A DNA stretch of 64,000 bases from Plasmopara viticola. Lineage: Eukaryota; Oomycota; Peronosporomycetes; Peronosporales; Peronosporaceae. A model generated the notes under the pieces. It had not been told where the DNA came from. It did no database searches and worked only from the letters and a program-made list of their open reading frames with translations. Location of the stretch: contig MBPM02000002.1 of the NCBI GenBank assembly GCA_001695595.3, positions 2,269,608 through 2,333,607 of the forward strand, given 5' to 3'. The position numbers and the translations under genes were made by a program. Shown here piece by piece: positions 48,117-57,998 of this stretch; position 1 is the stretch's first letter; each line of letters opens with the position of its first letter.

Positions 48117-51100
48117 CTAATGCTGTGTGTCCTTTGTTGCTGACTTGGTCTTGATTCCGGAGGCGTCGCGCAGATACTTCAGCATCTTGGTTCCAAGCGC
48201 CTTGGTTAGCATATCTGCAAGCTGACTCTTCGTATCGATGTAGCCAATATTGAGTAATCCATGCTGAACGTTCTTTTGAATAAAGTGACGTCTGATGTCC
48301 ACGCGCTTTGTACGCGCGTGGTAGCCCGCGTTGTTTGCCAAAGCTATCACACCTTAATTGTCTTCCCATATTTGCGTGCCTCCCACTTGTTCTTGACCCA
48401 TGTCCTTGGGCATTGCGCGCGCCCAAATTACTTCTTGTGCGCACAAGCTTAGCGCCATATGCTCTGCTTCTACGGAACTTAGTGCGACGGTTCTCTGCAA
48501 CTTGGACTTGAACACAACCGGAGCTTTTCCAATGTTGATCAGCACACCTGAGACAGACCGTCTGTCATCGGTGTTGCTACCCTAGTCAGCATCCAAAAAA
48601 GCTTCAACAGTCACCTTTCCGATCCCTCTTTGGTAAACGATCCCATCATGACGTGTCGAATTTAAGTAGCGAAATACACGAATTGCGGCGCTCCAATGTG
48701 GTAAACCCGGATTCTCGAGAAATCAGAACAGTTGTGTCACGATGTATGCAATGTCCGGCCGAGTGCAAATTGTAACATGTAGCAGACATCCAATTAGTGA
48801 GCGGTATGGTCTTGACCGCATCTCTGAACGCTCAGCTTCTGTACTTGGCGACTGTGATGTTGACAGCTTGAGACCGGACGTACACGAATTTTCGACGTTC
48901 TTGGCGTTTTTCTGTCCAAATCGCTCAGTCACGTCGCTAATGTAGCGTGTTTGCTTGATCATTAGTGTGGAAGCTGTCATGTCGTGGTCGATCTCCATGC
49001 CCAAGGTGAACTTCGCCATACCGAGATCCTTCATCTTGAGAACACCTTTTAGCAGCCCCTTGACCTCTAGAATCTCGTCGCTGGTCTTGGCTGCATATCA
49101 TCGACATAAAGACATACGTACACAAAACCTTCTTTCACTTTCTTCACGAAGACGCATTGACCCGCTAACAATTTTTGAAATCGTTCTTCCTGAAGACGTG
49201 GTTGATCGTCTTGTTCCAAGCGCTTGCAGCTCGCTTGAGTCCATATATAGCTTTGTTCAGCTGACACGCAAATCCTTGAGCTCCCTTAACACCGATCGGA
49301 ACCTCCATGTGAACACGATCCGACAATACACTGTTTAGAAAGGCGGTGTCGACGTCCAGCTGTTCCATTTTGTAGCCTGATACCGCACACACTGCGAGAA
49401 CGACTCGAATTGAGTTCATGTTGGCCACTGGAGAGTAAGTCTCGAAGAAACCCACGCCGTATTTCTGCTAAAGCCTTTAGCCACCAATCGTGCTTTGTAG
49501 CGCACATTACATCCATTCTGATTACGCTTCTTAGCAAAGCCCTACCGGCATTCAATCGTACGTCCAATTGATTCTCGTGGAACGAGTGTCCATGTTTTGT
49601 TTTGGTGATGCGACTGTAATTCGGAATCTATCGTTTGTCGCCACTATTCTTCCTCGTCACTAGACATTGCCTGTGCATACGTTGTAGGCAAGTCTGTTTT
49701 TTATTAACATACACAGCGTAAGCGAGAATAGCTTCAGCTATAAGGCCGGCTTTATCAATCCTTGCACGCTTTGAAGATGGCGGTGTTTCGCTTCCTTCCA
49801 AATGTTCATCGGCATCTGATCCGTTCTCCAACAACAACATTGGTTCAGGTGTACGCCTTGAACGTTCCACTTGTGGTCGAAATACCAATCGCTCTTCCTG
49901 TGCATCCAGTGTAGGAGTTCTAAACTCTGTCAGTTCAGAGTGTACTGAGGTCGGTAATCGAAGCATCTCGACCCTTGACTCATTTGTGTCGGACTCCTCC
50001 TACTTCATTGGAGCATCTGGAATTTCACCTTCTTCTTTACACTCCATAAGTTCATCTTGATCTTGTTGGTGTTCTGTCGGCCCGCACACTGCGCTTTCAT
50101 CGTTGTCTTTGGTTACGTGTATCACTTTTATTTGTTTGGGTGGGTGCGTCTCATAAATGCCGCCCACTTCACGCTCGTCCAGCTTCACCGACCGTGATAC
50201 CGATATCTTGTCTTTCTCCAAATCGTAAACTCGGTACCCCTTGGTGTCTTCGGCATAACCAAGGAACATGCACTTAAAGCTTTTGGCTTCGGGCTTCGTC
50301 CTCTTCACTTGATCAACGTGAGCTTATCCATGAGGCCCAAACACCCTAAGATGATCCATCCGAAGCTTCATCTTAAATTCCAGTTCATATGGGGTGTTGT
50401 TTGGGTGCACTGTATTAGGAGAGCGGTTGATCAGAGACACCGTAGTGCTTACTGCCTCTGCCCACCAACGTGTCGGAACACACCTGTAGTGTAGCATGCT
50501 CCGTGCCTTTTCCATTATCGTGCGGTTATTTTGTTCTGCAATTCCGTTTTATTGGGGACTGTATGGTACTGAACGCTGATGTATGATGCCGTTCCGCTGA
50601 CATAAATCCGAAACTGTCTTGTTGACGAACTCCGTTCCGTTGTCCGATCGCAGGCACTTAATACGGGTTTTTCATTGATTCTCATGCAGTGCTTTGAACA
50701 TCTTGATCTTGTCGGCAACTTCACTTCTCTTTGCCATAAAGTAAGCCACCACATATCTTGAATAATTATCCACAATAGTCAAAATGTATTTAGCACCTCC
50801 TTTCGAAGGTGTCTTCAAGGGTCCTATCACGTCTGTGTGAACTAATTTTAATACACGTGATGTCTTTGTCATGGAGCGTCCTGGAAAAGCTTCGATCGTC
50901 TGCTTGCCCTTTATGCACCACACAAGGTCTTGATACCTTGTTTTAGCGCAGAAATATCGTCTGTGGATCGCATAGTCTTTACCAAAACGTCCTCGCTTGA
51001 ATGTCCCATACGAGCGTGCCATAACTCCCACTGACTATCAGCTCCCGAGTATCGCACCGATCGTGCCTCCTCTTGCTGACAATCCAGCGTGTAAGCTTTC

Positions 51101-51499
51101 CCATTTCTTGTCCCAGTTACCAAAGCTTCGTTCTTGTCCCAAATGATGCACGAAGCACGCTGAAACTCCACACTTAGTTCACGTTTGGCAAGCTTTCCCA
51201 CCGACAGTAGACGTCTGTCAAGTACAGGGAAAAGCAGCACTTCCATCATCGATATGCGTCTTCCATCTAAGCCGATAAGCTTCACCGTTCCAGCTCCTTC
51301 GACGCGTAACTTCCTGCCGTCTGCAATTGTTACCTTGACGTCGGCTTTAAGTTGCTTGGAGTCGATCAAGTCACTTCGGTGAGGGGTCATGTGTGACGTC
51401 GCCCCACTGTCGATCAGCCAACTTACTGATTGCTCATACCCCACAGCAAACACTGCATCATTACCGCTAGAACGATTTCTGGAACGGTTCTCAGCAGCT
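48117..51499 (-). pseudogene. copia Pol: protease, integrase, reverse transcriptase, RNase H
   Basis: The protease active-site motif WLIDSGATSHM lies near 51390-51425. The GAG-pre-integrase segment LWHARMGH and a Cys pair follow. Integrase has HTDVIGPL (first Asp, near 50830) and CLRSDNGTEF (second Asp, near 50640), then an in-frame stop before the Glu region. Reverse transcriptase shows QLDVDTAFLNS near 49350 and LYVDDM near 49095-49120. RNase H shows LSSVEAEHMALS near 48470, and the end reads YIDTKSQLADMLTKALGTKM. At least six disruptions make it non-autonomous. Confidence 0.9.
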
Positions 51500-52192
51500 G
51501 GGCAGTCCCGTTTCATATGACCAGTCTGGTCACAATTGAAGCATTTTCCCCGAAACCCGCCGCCCTTGCGTGGCGCTTAACTCTTGTGGCCACTTCCTCG
51601 TCTGCCCTTGATCCATCCATCATTGTCTGTGGCTCGGAACGCTTTCTCACTTGCACCCTTCTTCTGTAATCTGTCTGACTCCTCCAACAGCTTCTCCTTG
51701 ACTTTGATCAGAGTGACGTCTTTGGCGTTCTCCACGATAGAAGATACTATTTCATGTTCCGCCGGCAAGCTGCTCAGAAGCACCACTAGCTGTCTTGATT
51801 CATCCACCGGCTCTTCCGTCGTCTGGAGTCCCACGACCAGCTCATCGAACGCGTCCAGATGGTCCACCATGCGAGTGCAACTCTCCATCTTGAGCTCATG
51901 AAGGCGCCGTGTCATCGTGACACGGTTGGGTAGGGTGGAACGATTATAGAAATCGCGAAGCGTTCCCCATGTCTCCAAAGCACGAGTAGTAGACCGTGGT
52001 CTGGTGTTGAAACTCGACGCCCTGGGCAATTATACCCGATACCTTGGCGTCATTCACGGGCCACGTCTCCGTTATTTTCGCGCCCATAATGTGCCCCAGA
52101 AGCCCTTTTTTTGCGAGGGCCATCCTCATGTTGAACTCCCAATGGTAGTAGTTACCATCTTCTAGGAGAACTTCGGTGCACTTGGTAGTCAT
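51500..52192 (-). pseudogene. copia Gag with zinc knuckle
   Basis: The ATG at 52192 gives MTTKCTEVLLEDGNYYHWEF, the usual start of copia-type Gag (the LxGxNYxxW region). A frameshift near 52010 leads into a UBN2-like Gag stretch with LHELKMESCTRMVDHLDAFD and LLSSLPAEHEIV. At 51500-51546 lies CFNCDQTGHMKRDC, an intact CCHC knuckle (C-x2-C-x4-H-x4-C) that would bind RNA in the particle. A stop near 51580 separates the Gag body from the knuckle. Confidence 0.85.
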
Positions 52193-52232
52193 CGCGGTGA
52201 AGGTGTGGTGGTGCGAGGCTGTTGTTTGCGGC

Positions 52233-52378
52233 TGCTGAGTAGAAAGTAGAAACCAAAGTGAATATATTTCTCTTGACCAGTGAACGGCTACCATATGTAA
52301 TTAATAACTGTGACGTTCTTGTAATTACTGTGGAGCCATCCACCTATTCAACATGCATTCAACGGTGTAATTTTAATA
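52233..52378 (-). repeat. copia 5' LTR
   Basis: 146 bp from TGCTGAGTAGAAAGTAGAAA to GGTGTAATTTTAATA in plus orientation, immediately followed by the GGAAC target duplication. The adjacent internal sequence on the minus strand (GCCGCAAACAACAGCC) would be the primer-binding area but does not obviously match the common initiator-tRNA site. Confidence 0.85.
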
Positions 52379-52383
52379 GGAAC

Positions 52384-52490
52384 ATCATACTGGGAGCTGC
52401 CAAGTATAAGAGGATTGCCCTCTGCTGTAGACTGCGTCAGTTGTTCCAAAAGACGGCTCCCACCAAAGCCTGAGCTCTGTGTTATGATAT
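52384..52490 (-). pseudogene. 5' continuation of nuclease-like copy C beyond the copia insertion
   Basis: If the element and one target duplication are ignored, one minus-strand frame runs without stops for about 70 codons across the join (52490 through 52384 and on from 47965 to about 47850). This suggests the copia element landed in coding sequence. Copies A and B do not extend this far, so there is no paralogue to confirm it. Confidence 0.35.
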
Positions 52491-52619
52491 TATACGGAGC
52501 AGTGAATTCCGTTCGATAAGTGAGATACGCAGAGAGGCAAGTCGCGAGGAACTTTTAAATGGTTTGTCCACGTTCCTAATGTAAAGTGCTTGCATTTTTA
52601 ACCGCTATAGGCCCTTTGG

Positions 52620-52817
52620 AGTCGGTTGCAGTACTTCGTCATTATCGTTGGAGACACTTATGCTCATTGATAGCGGCTGACACAATCAAGTCAACATCTG
52701 CTAAGCTAACGTTGGCACCCGTCCTGGTTTCTTATGAAAGGCTCTAACAACCTCAACGGTCGCTCAGTGATATCTTTGCGGTCTGCTTCACATCATCGCT
52801 CATCTCCAGATCCGACA
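52620..52817 (-). pseudogene. relic of the unknown 82-codon gene, block 2 copy
   Basis: ATG at 52817 gives MSDLEMSDDVKQTAKISLSD and then a stop; further on, TRTGAN and LADVDLIV match 11950-12050. It confirms that the frame at 11892-12140 descends from a duplicated gene, but this copy is dead. Confidence 0.45.
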
Positions 52818-52999
52818 TTATTGGAAAGAGTATATGGATGTTGGAGCAGTTAGGCATACAAATTCTGAGCCAAATAAGATGACAAGAGCATGAAAATTGC
52901 TTGATTAGCTCTATCATGAACGACTGGCATACTAAATCAAGGTGAAGCATAATAACCATAGCAATATCAACGGTTCATTTAAACGACTTAAACTACGAC

Positions 53000-54395
53000 G
53001 ATGACATTTCACATATCATTTATAAAAGTAGTAAACATCTTTACCTCCGGCTACATCGAAAATGCTGTCGAAGATGTGAGCATACATAAAAGGAGCGCAA
53101 TTTGGAGACTTAATCCATACAAATGGCAAACGCAAGGAATTTCGATCAGGGTCCAGGTTTCTGAAAAAAGACGATACCTGATTTGCCTGGCAATTTTACG
53201 AGACTTATTGTCAACCTCACGAAAGTTTAGCGTCACTACTTCCTCGTGACTTAGGAAAAGGATTGGACATTGTGGAGATAATGCACCAGATCAAAATGAC
53301 GCTACATCAGCATATCTCCCAATTAGCTTAGAGCTGAGTAAATTTACAGCTTTGCATAATGGTGTATTAAGATATGTAATTACGGAAGTGAGAATAGTAG
53401 CGACACAAGAAATTTGCTGTGCGAAAAAAAGCTGCAACGATGCTTCGTTTTCGTATGGCTTGCAATTGTGAAATGCATATGGAAAAATTGGTATACAGCT
53501 CATGCGCCAAACTTGCAAAGCTAGCGGAACTAGATGACTCGAGACATGATCAACATTTGATGTTACGGTATTTGGAACATTGCTGTAAAGAATTTCTGAA
53601 TGAGCCAATGCTAGAAGAAAACAAGCTATAACGCTTCCAGCAATTTGGAACGAGAAGGTGGTGTTCGGGCAGGCATGGATGTGCTGGACATAGTTATGGC
53701 TAGTATTTTTACTACAGTCAAGACACTACAATCAAAGAAATTTTTTTAATATCATAAGCACATTCTGTGTCCTTGTAAGAAAGACTTTGACCGCCTTTCT
53801 TCTTAATCTCGAGCTGCATCAGCAAATCGTGATAGATTTGACCCAGACGGAGCTTTGAACAAGTCGATTTAGTAAGTCACCTTCGAAATATCCAAGAAAC
53901 AAACTGAGCCGTTTTCTTGATATTGGGAAGTGATTTCTTAGATGATATTATATGTATTAAAATAGTCGACGACTACGATATTAGAGAGCTCTTGCATATT
54001 ATTGTCCTGCGAAGACTTAACTGGCCATCTACTGCTACCACAATCAAGGGTATCATTTTTTCATACTCCATCTGTCAAAAGAGTGCGATATGGACAGCTT
54101 GCGGCATTGTGACTGTAGTGGATATCTCCAAAAGGCTGGTAAAAGGTGTTGTCCGGCTGAGAGAGCTTAAAAGAATGGTTCTACCGGTGCACGACAGTCG
54201 CTCTACCAATTTTTATAATGGACCGCATATTCACGAACTTTGAAGATTATTGAAATAAACATAGTCCTTTTTGGTAAAAAAGAACTGCACATGTAGTAGA
54301 GCCGGTACATTAATTATGTTACATAATACATCGCACCGAAAAATTTTCGTCGTAAGGGTTGTGCCAAAAAGCTCAGCCCAATATTTGCCGCATTA
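53000..54395 (+). pseudogene. decayed region upstream of the oxidase pseudogene
   Basis: 53040-53270 parallels 12510-12740 (a diverged YIENAVEDVS then a frameshift), 53790-53900 parallels 12800-12900, and 54090-54395 parallels 16380-16640. Frames at 53419-53631 (contains MLRYLEHCCKEFLNEPM) and 53917-54243 are open but have no counterpart frame in block 1 and no motif. Together they may be parts of one or two former genes. Confidence 0.35.
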
Positions 54396-54700
54396 GAGGA
54401 TTTTATTTTTCTATTTCTCTCGCTATTAATATGTAGCATCTTGCTATTCTTTCATACCGACGATACCCATCCAGTATAAGCCCGATTTGCCAAAAACAAA
54501 TTGTTAAGTACATATTCCATACGTTTTTTCTTACTGCTTGTGCCATCTCGTGCATTTTCGCCCTGACTTGTACCCTCCAGGCACGTACATGTATGATAAT
54601 TGCAGTGACAATCCTGAGGAAAGTTAGAAAGTGGGTTTGGTATCATTTCTCACAAAATTATCATCGAATATCCCATCTCTTTTAATTGGGCGTCAGGATT
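54396..54700. mobile_element. 305-bp insertion unique to block 2
   Basis: Block 1 reads straight through at 16630-16640 (TTTGCCGCATTTCAGCCAAA), whereas block 2 has about 305 extra bases here. AGGATT occurs at both edges (54397-54402 and 54695-54700) and may be a short target duplication. The size suggests a SINE or small MITE, but no tRNA boxes or terminal inverted repeats were recognised. Confidence 0.4.
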
Positions 54701-55464
54701 CAGGCAAAAAAGTGTGTGTTCGAGAATACTGGAGTCATATGCGATTTTTCCGGCATACTAAAAACTCACTCTAAAAAAGGGTGAAGCGATATAAGATGCG
54801 AAGAAATTGAAGTATAATACTGTAAACAAAATTCTGAAATGTAGAAATAAACAAGACGTGGAGGTAGCTTTTTTTTCGACCTTACAATTTTGCTTCTGAT
54901 AAAGCTTAGTCGAAATGACTGCTCGAGCAAGACACGGCATTTCTACTGGAATTCTTACATATTTTACGCAGAAAAAGATATAGCCTACTACTGCTTTAAA
55001 AATTGTGCATGCTATAGGCGTTATATCGCCTCCTTGAATTCAAGCGTCTCAGGTATGCATGGGGAAATTGTGTCGTGGACGAGCATTGTGCGTCTTTCAA
55101 TTTTCACGCGCATGCGCACGCAATCGCAATCGCAATAAATTGCTACTAATTATTCGATCGATAGCCTGGCTACCATTTTTACATTTGTATTGAAGCGTCT
55201 TCTGATGAGCAAAAAACTATAAGGTCAAAACCGACATCAGCGAAATTTCTAGGTATGAGATCATGATTCGTTTTCAGTCTATCGAAGAGCTATTACAAAA
55301 TGGGGGCTCGTTTTGCAGATTTGTCAATTCAAGCGGTATACGCGAAATCGTAAGAGATATACGTTCGTCTTTAGAATTCCACGCTACAACACGTGCATGC
55401 GCATTTCCTAAAGAAATTGAGCCATCCAAAAAAAAATTTCCAAAGAGCAGACATTGATCAGGCT

Positions 55465-56850
55465 ATGAGCCTGACTGCCATTACATCAGCCTTACTCGCT
55501 CTCCAGCTCGTTCCCAGTGTAGCTGACGTTGTCACTTACAACTGGCGCATTGCGGACATACATACTGAACACGACGGTAACTTTTAAAACTACGTCGGGA
55601 TCAACGACATGCATGGTGACCAAGTTCTAATTGACGTGGTGTTAAGTCAGGAGGTCCAAGTGCGCGCACGGAATGAAGCAAATTGGCACGCAAGAGATAA
55701 ATGGTGCATCCGAGATCGCCCAGTGCTCCGTTCCTCCGAATGCAACCATAACCTTCCACTTCCTTTCTGACTAAGCGGGTACATTTTGGTGGCACAGCCA
55801 CCACCTGTCACAATAAGTCGTTACAATTGCACTGCCGCTGCTACTCATAACTTAACCAATTGTACGGATGTCTAACCTCTTTCCAGATTTCGATTTGAGG
55901 CAGGAATAATATACATTTTACGCCTCATTAGTATGGTAGCTATGGCCCTTGAAAAACACAAATTTCGCGTTGTTGCTGCTGATGCTGACTACCTTGAGTC
56001 GTCACAGCCCATCAACTGGATTTTTATCAATGCTGGCCAACGCTACGATATATGTGGTAGAAGCAAACGAGAACACGAGTGGAGATTTCATTGACACATT
56101 CTGGATGCGTGCGAAAGGGCACAGCTGCGTGTGAAGGCGTAAAGTAAAACTCAGAAATCGATGAAAGAGCTTGTTGCTTCTGAGTCGTCGGTTTAGCTTT
56201 GTCCTTATAATCGTAGAAGATGATAGCCAAACCTTCGCCATCGAAGCCTTCACTAGCTAATTCAGCGCTTCCTTGAGTCCATGGACTTCTATGAAGCTTC
56301 CGCAAAACCATGATGACCGTGTGGTAGCGCAATGCAAAATGGAAAATGGACTTGGTTACTTCTGTATTGACGATGGGGAGTTGTGCCGTTTTAAAAAACC
56401 AGTTGAGTTCCCACTCTTTTCGATTGCAGATGGTTTCAAGACGGAGGAGCTTCCGCGGGATGCCAACGCTCGTAAAATCGACTGTGGCAAACATATTGAG
56501 GTGATATTAGTGAATGCGAAAAGAGATCAACGTCCATTTCACATGCATACTCACTCGCCATGTTGCGTGGCCACTGGAACGGCACCACCTAAACAAATTC
56601 TTAACAACACGCTGCCGGAAGAATCCGATGACACGCGATGTGTATACTGTTCCGCCCTGCACACTTGATGCGAACGGTAGCTATACAGTATTCGGATACA
56701 CGGTCTTGCGCCTTTCCAGGCGTCTGGCATTTCCACTGCCACATCGAGTGGCATATCGAAGAATGTTGCTCTCAGAGGGCGAGGCGGAGTTGCAACAAAA
56801 GCTTTTCTAACTCCGTGTTTAGTGTCAGGTGTAAAATCCTTTTTTAACGC
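55465..56850 (+). pseudogene. multicopper oxidase pseudogene
   Basis: Paralogue of 17506-19152. The start and signal peptide are recognisable (MSLTAITSALLALQLVPSVA). Damage includes a stop after HDGNF near 55585; a deletion removing the HWHG copper motif near 55670; a stop replacing Lys before AGTFWWHSH; a deletion of about 150 bp after the HSH motif near 55815; a 177-bp inversion (56120-56296); and small deletions around the last copper motif that remove Ala-Gly-Leu after HCHIEWHIE, taking the axial residue. HMHTHS (near 56540) and HCHIEWH (near 56735) remain. It cannot make an active enzyme. The upstream initiator is also deleted. Confidence 0.95.
56120..56296 (-). other. 177-bp inverted segment within the pseudogene
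   Basis: The segment is the reverse complement of the sequence equivalent to 18370-18546 in the intact gene, also exactly 177 bp. The left junction is GCGAAAGGG|CACAGCTG and the right junction TATGAAG|CTTCCGC. In the intact gene both junctions carry CTTC just inside or outside the break. Confidence 0.9.
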
Positions 56851-57342
56851 CGTTTTTCGTGTCTTTGATGCCGATAGCAACTTATCACCATCAAAATAGA
56901 AATGGCGCAGGAGAGGAATAGTCATTACGAAGCTGTTATACCGTCTCTGTTGTAAGTGAATTCTGCACTAACGATGCAAATACATGCAATATATTGTGTC
57001 TACTACTGTAAATCAAGTCGCAGATAATAATTTCGTTTCAAAGCTCGCTAATAATGCCAATTGCAGGATTGAGTGAGTCGTCATATTTCTATACGCATGT
57101 TGAACTCCCGCGTTAGTGGCCCGTATCAGTGTTTGTACTTGCCTTTTACTTGAGTGTAGTCTGCAGAAGGAATGCCAAATGTCAAGTGTCTAATACATGT
57201 CCTACAAGTATCCCCACCAAATGCAAAGTCGAAACAATAGGACATCGCGGGGCTTCACTTAACTGGCACTGAAGGATCAAGTGGATTACTTGCTAAAGTA
57301 GCGAGAGAAACAATATAAAAAATTGATTGAAAATGGTGTATG

Positions 57343-57531
57343 TCATGTATCGTGGTTTGCGATGCGCCCTTGTATCCACGCCATTTGCCGCGGACTCATC
57401 ACCACATTCACTTCGCCCCAAGCTGACGGTCGATATGCCCTAAGACAGTGGAACTGTCCGAAGTCATGAAAGCGTTTAAGAACAAGGTGTCTTAAGAGGT
57501 TGATCCGTCTAGTTACCCCTTTTCTCATCAT
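57343..57531 (-). pseudogene. small conserved frame downstream of the oxidase pseudogene
   Basis: 62 codons containing RRINLLRHLVLKRFHDF and RPSAWGEVNVVMSPRQMA. The block 1 equivalent near 19600-19800 has nearly the same residues but is interrupted. Not recognised; possibly the end of a lost convergent gene, or chance conservation within a recent duplication. Confidence 0.3.
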
Positions 57532-57561
57532 ATCATACCGAGTGGATTACGAAGGGCTCTG

Positions 57562-57998
57562 TGAAACACAGTCGCAAAGGAAGCTTATTAAAGTCGGCTG
57601 TCGGACGAGGCTGAGGCGCGGGTGGGGCGAAGTTGGCGAAGAAAAGGAGTATGCACTACTTAGAGCAACTTCAGGAGTGATACCAAGTGAAGAGCTCTTT
57701 CGACTATTTTTCTTGCTACAGACTAGTAGATGGCTTTAGCCATCTACTGCTCTCATTTCTAAAAGCTATCGCTTTTCTTTATTCCATCTGGCTTTTTTAC
57801 ACATTCAAGATTAATTTCAGCCGATAAGGTCTCTTGGTTTCCAATGATTATAGGGCATCTGGAATGGTCTTCTGGTCGAAAATGTACGATCGCCTATCCC
57901 TGTAAAATACAAATGCATATGTATTTAGGAAATACTTCAATTGTATTGCGTAAAAAGTTGTTACTGGCAAATCTGTTGGTGACGACGTCCACGTCACA
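57562..57998 (-). repeat. gypsy 3' LTR
   Basis: 437 bp. The reverse complement starts TGTGACGTGGACGTCGTCAC and ends CTTTGCGACTGTGTTTCA. The gypsy body follows directly at higher coordinates, as expected for the 3' LTR of a minus-strand element. Shared with 19830-20580, so it predates the duplication. Confidence 0.85.

Larger units (their letters stand above)
47966..52378 (-). mobile_element. Ty1/copia retrotransposon, complete but inactive
   Basis: A 4413-bp element on the minus strand with short LTRs (about 140 bp) and a 5-bp target duplication, GGAAC, at 47961-47965 and 52379-52383. Domain order from 5' to 3' is Gag, CCHC zinc knuckle, aspartic protease, integrase, reverse transcriptase, RNase H: the copia order, with integrase before reverse transcriptase. 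Stops and frameshifts occur in every domain. It sits inside the 5' region of nuclease-like copy C. Confidence 0.95.
45800..57998 (+). repeat. segmental duplication, block 2
   Basis: Paralogue of 11540-20580, in the same orientation. It retains the nuclease-like gene that block 1 lost, and contains two insertions absent from block 1: the copia element (47966-52378) and about 305 bp at 54396-54700. It lacks the 13.15-15.85 kb segment of block 1. Its oxidase copy is a pseudogene. Confidence 0.85.

Noticed and set aside
56002..56494. Minus-strand frame of 155 codons over the oxidase pseudogene
   Set aside because: It arises partly because a 177-bp piece of the oxidase is inverted there; the readable oxidase residues in it are that piece.
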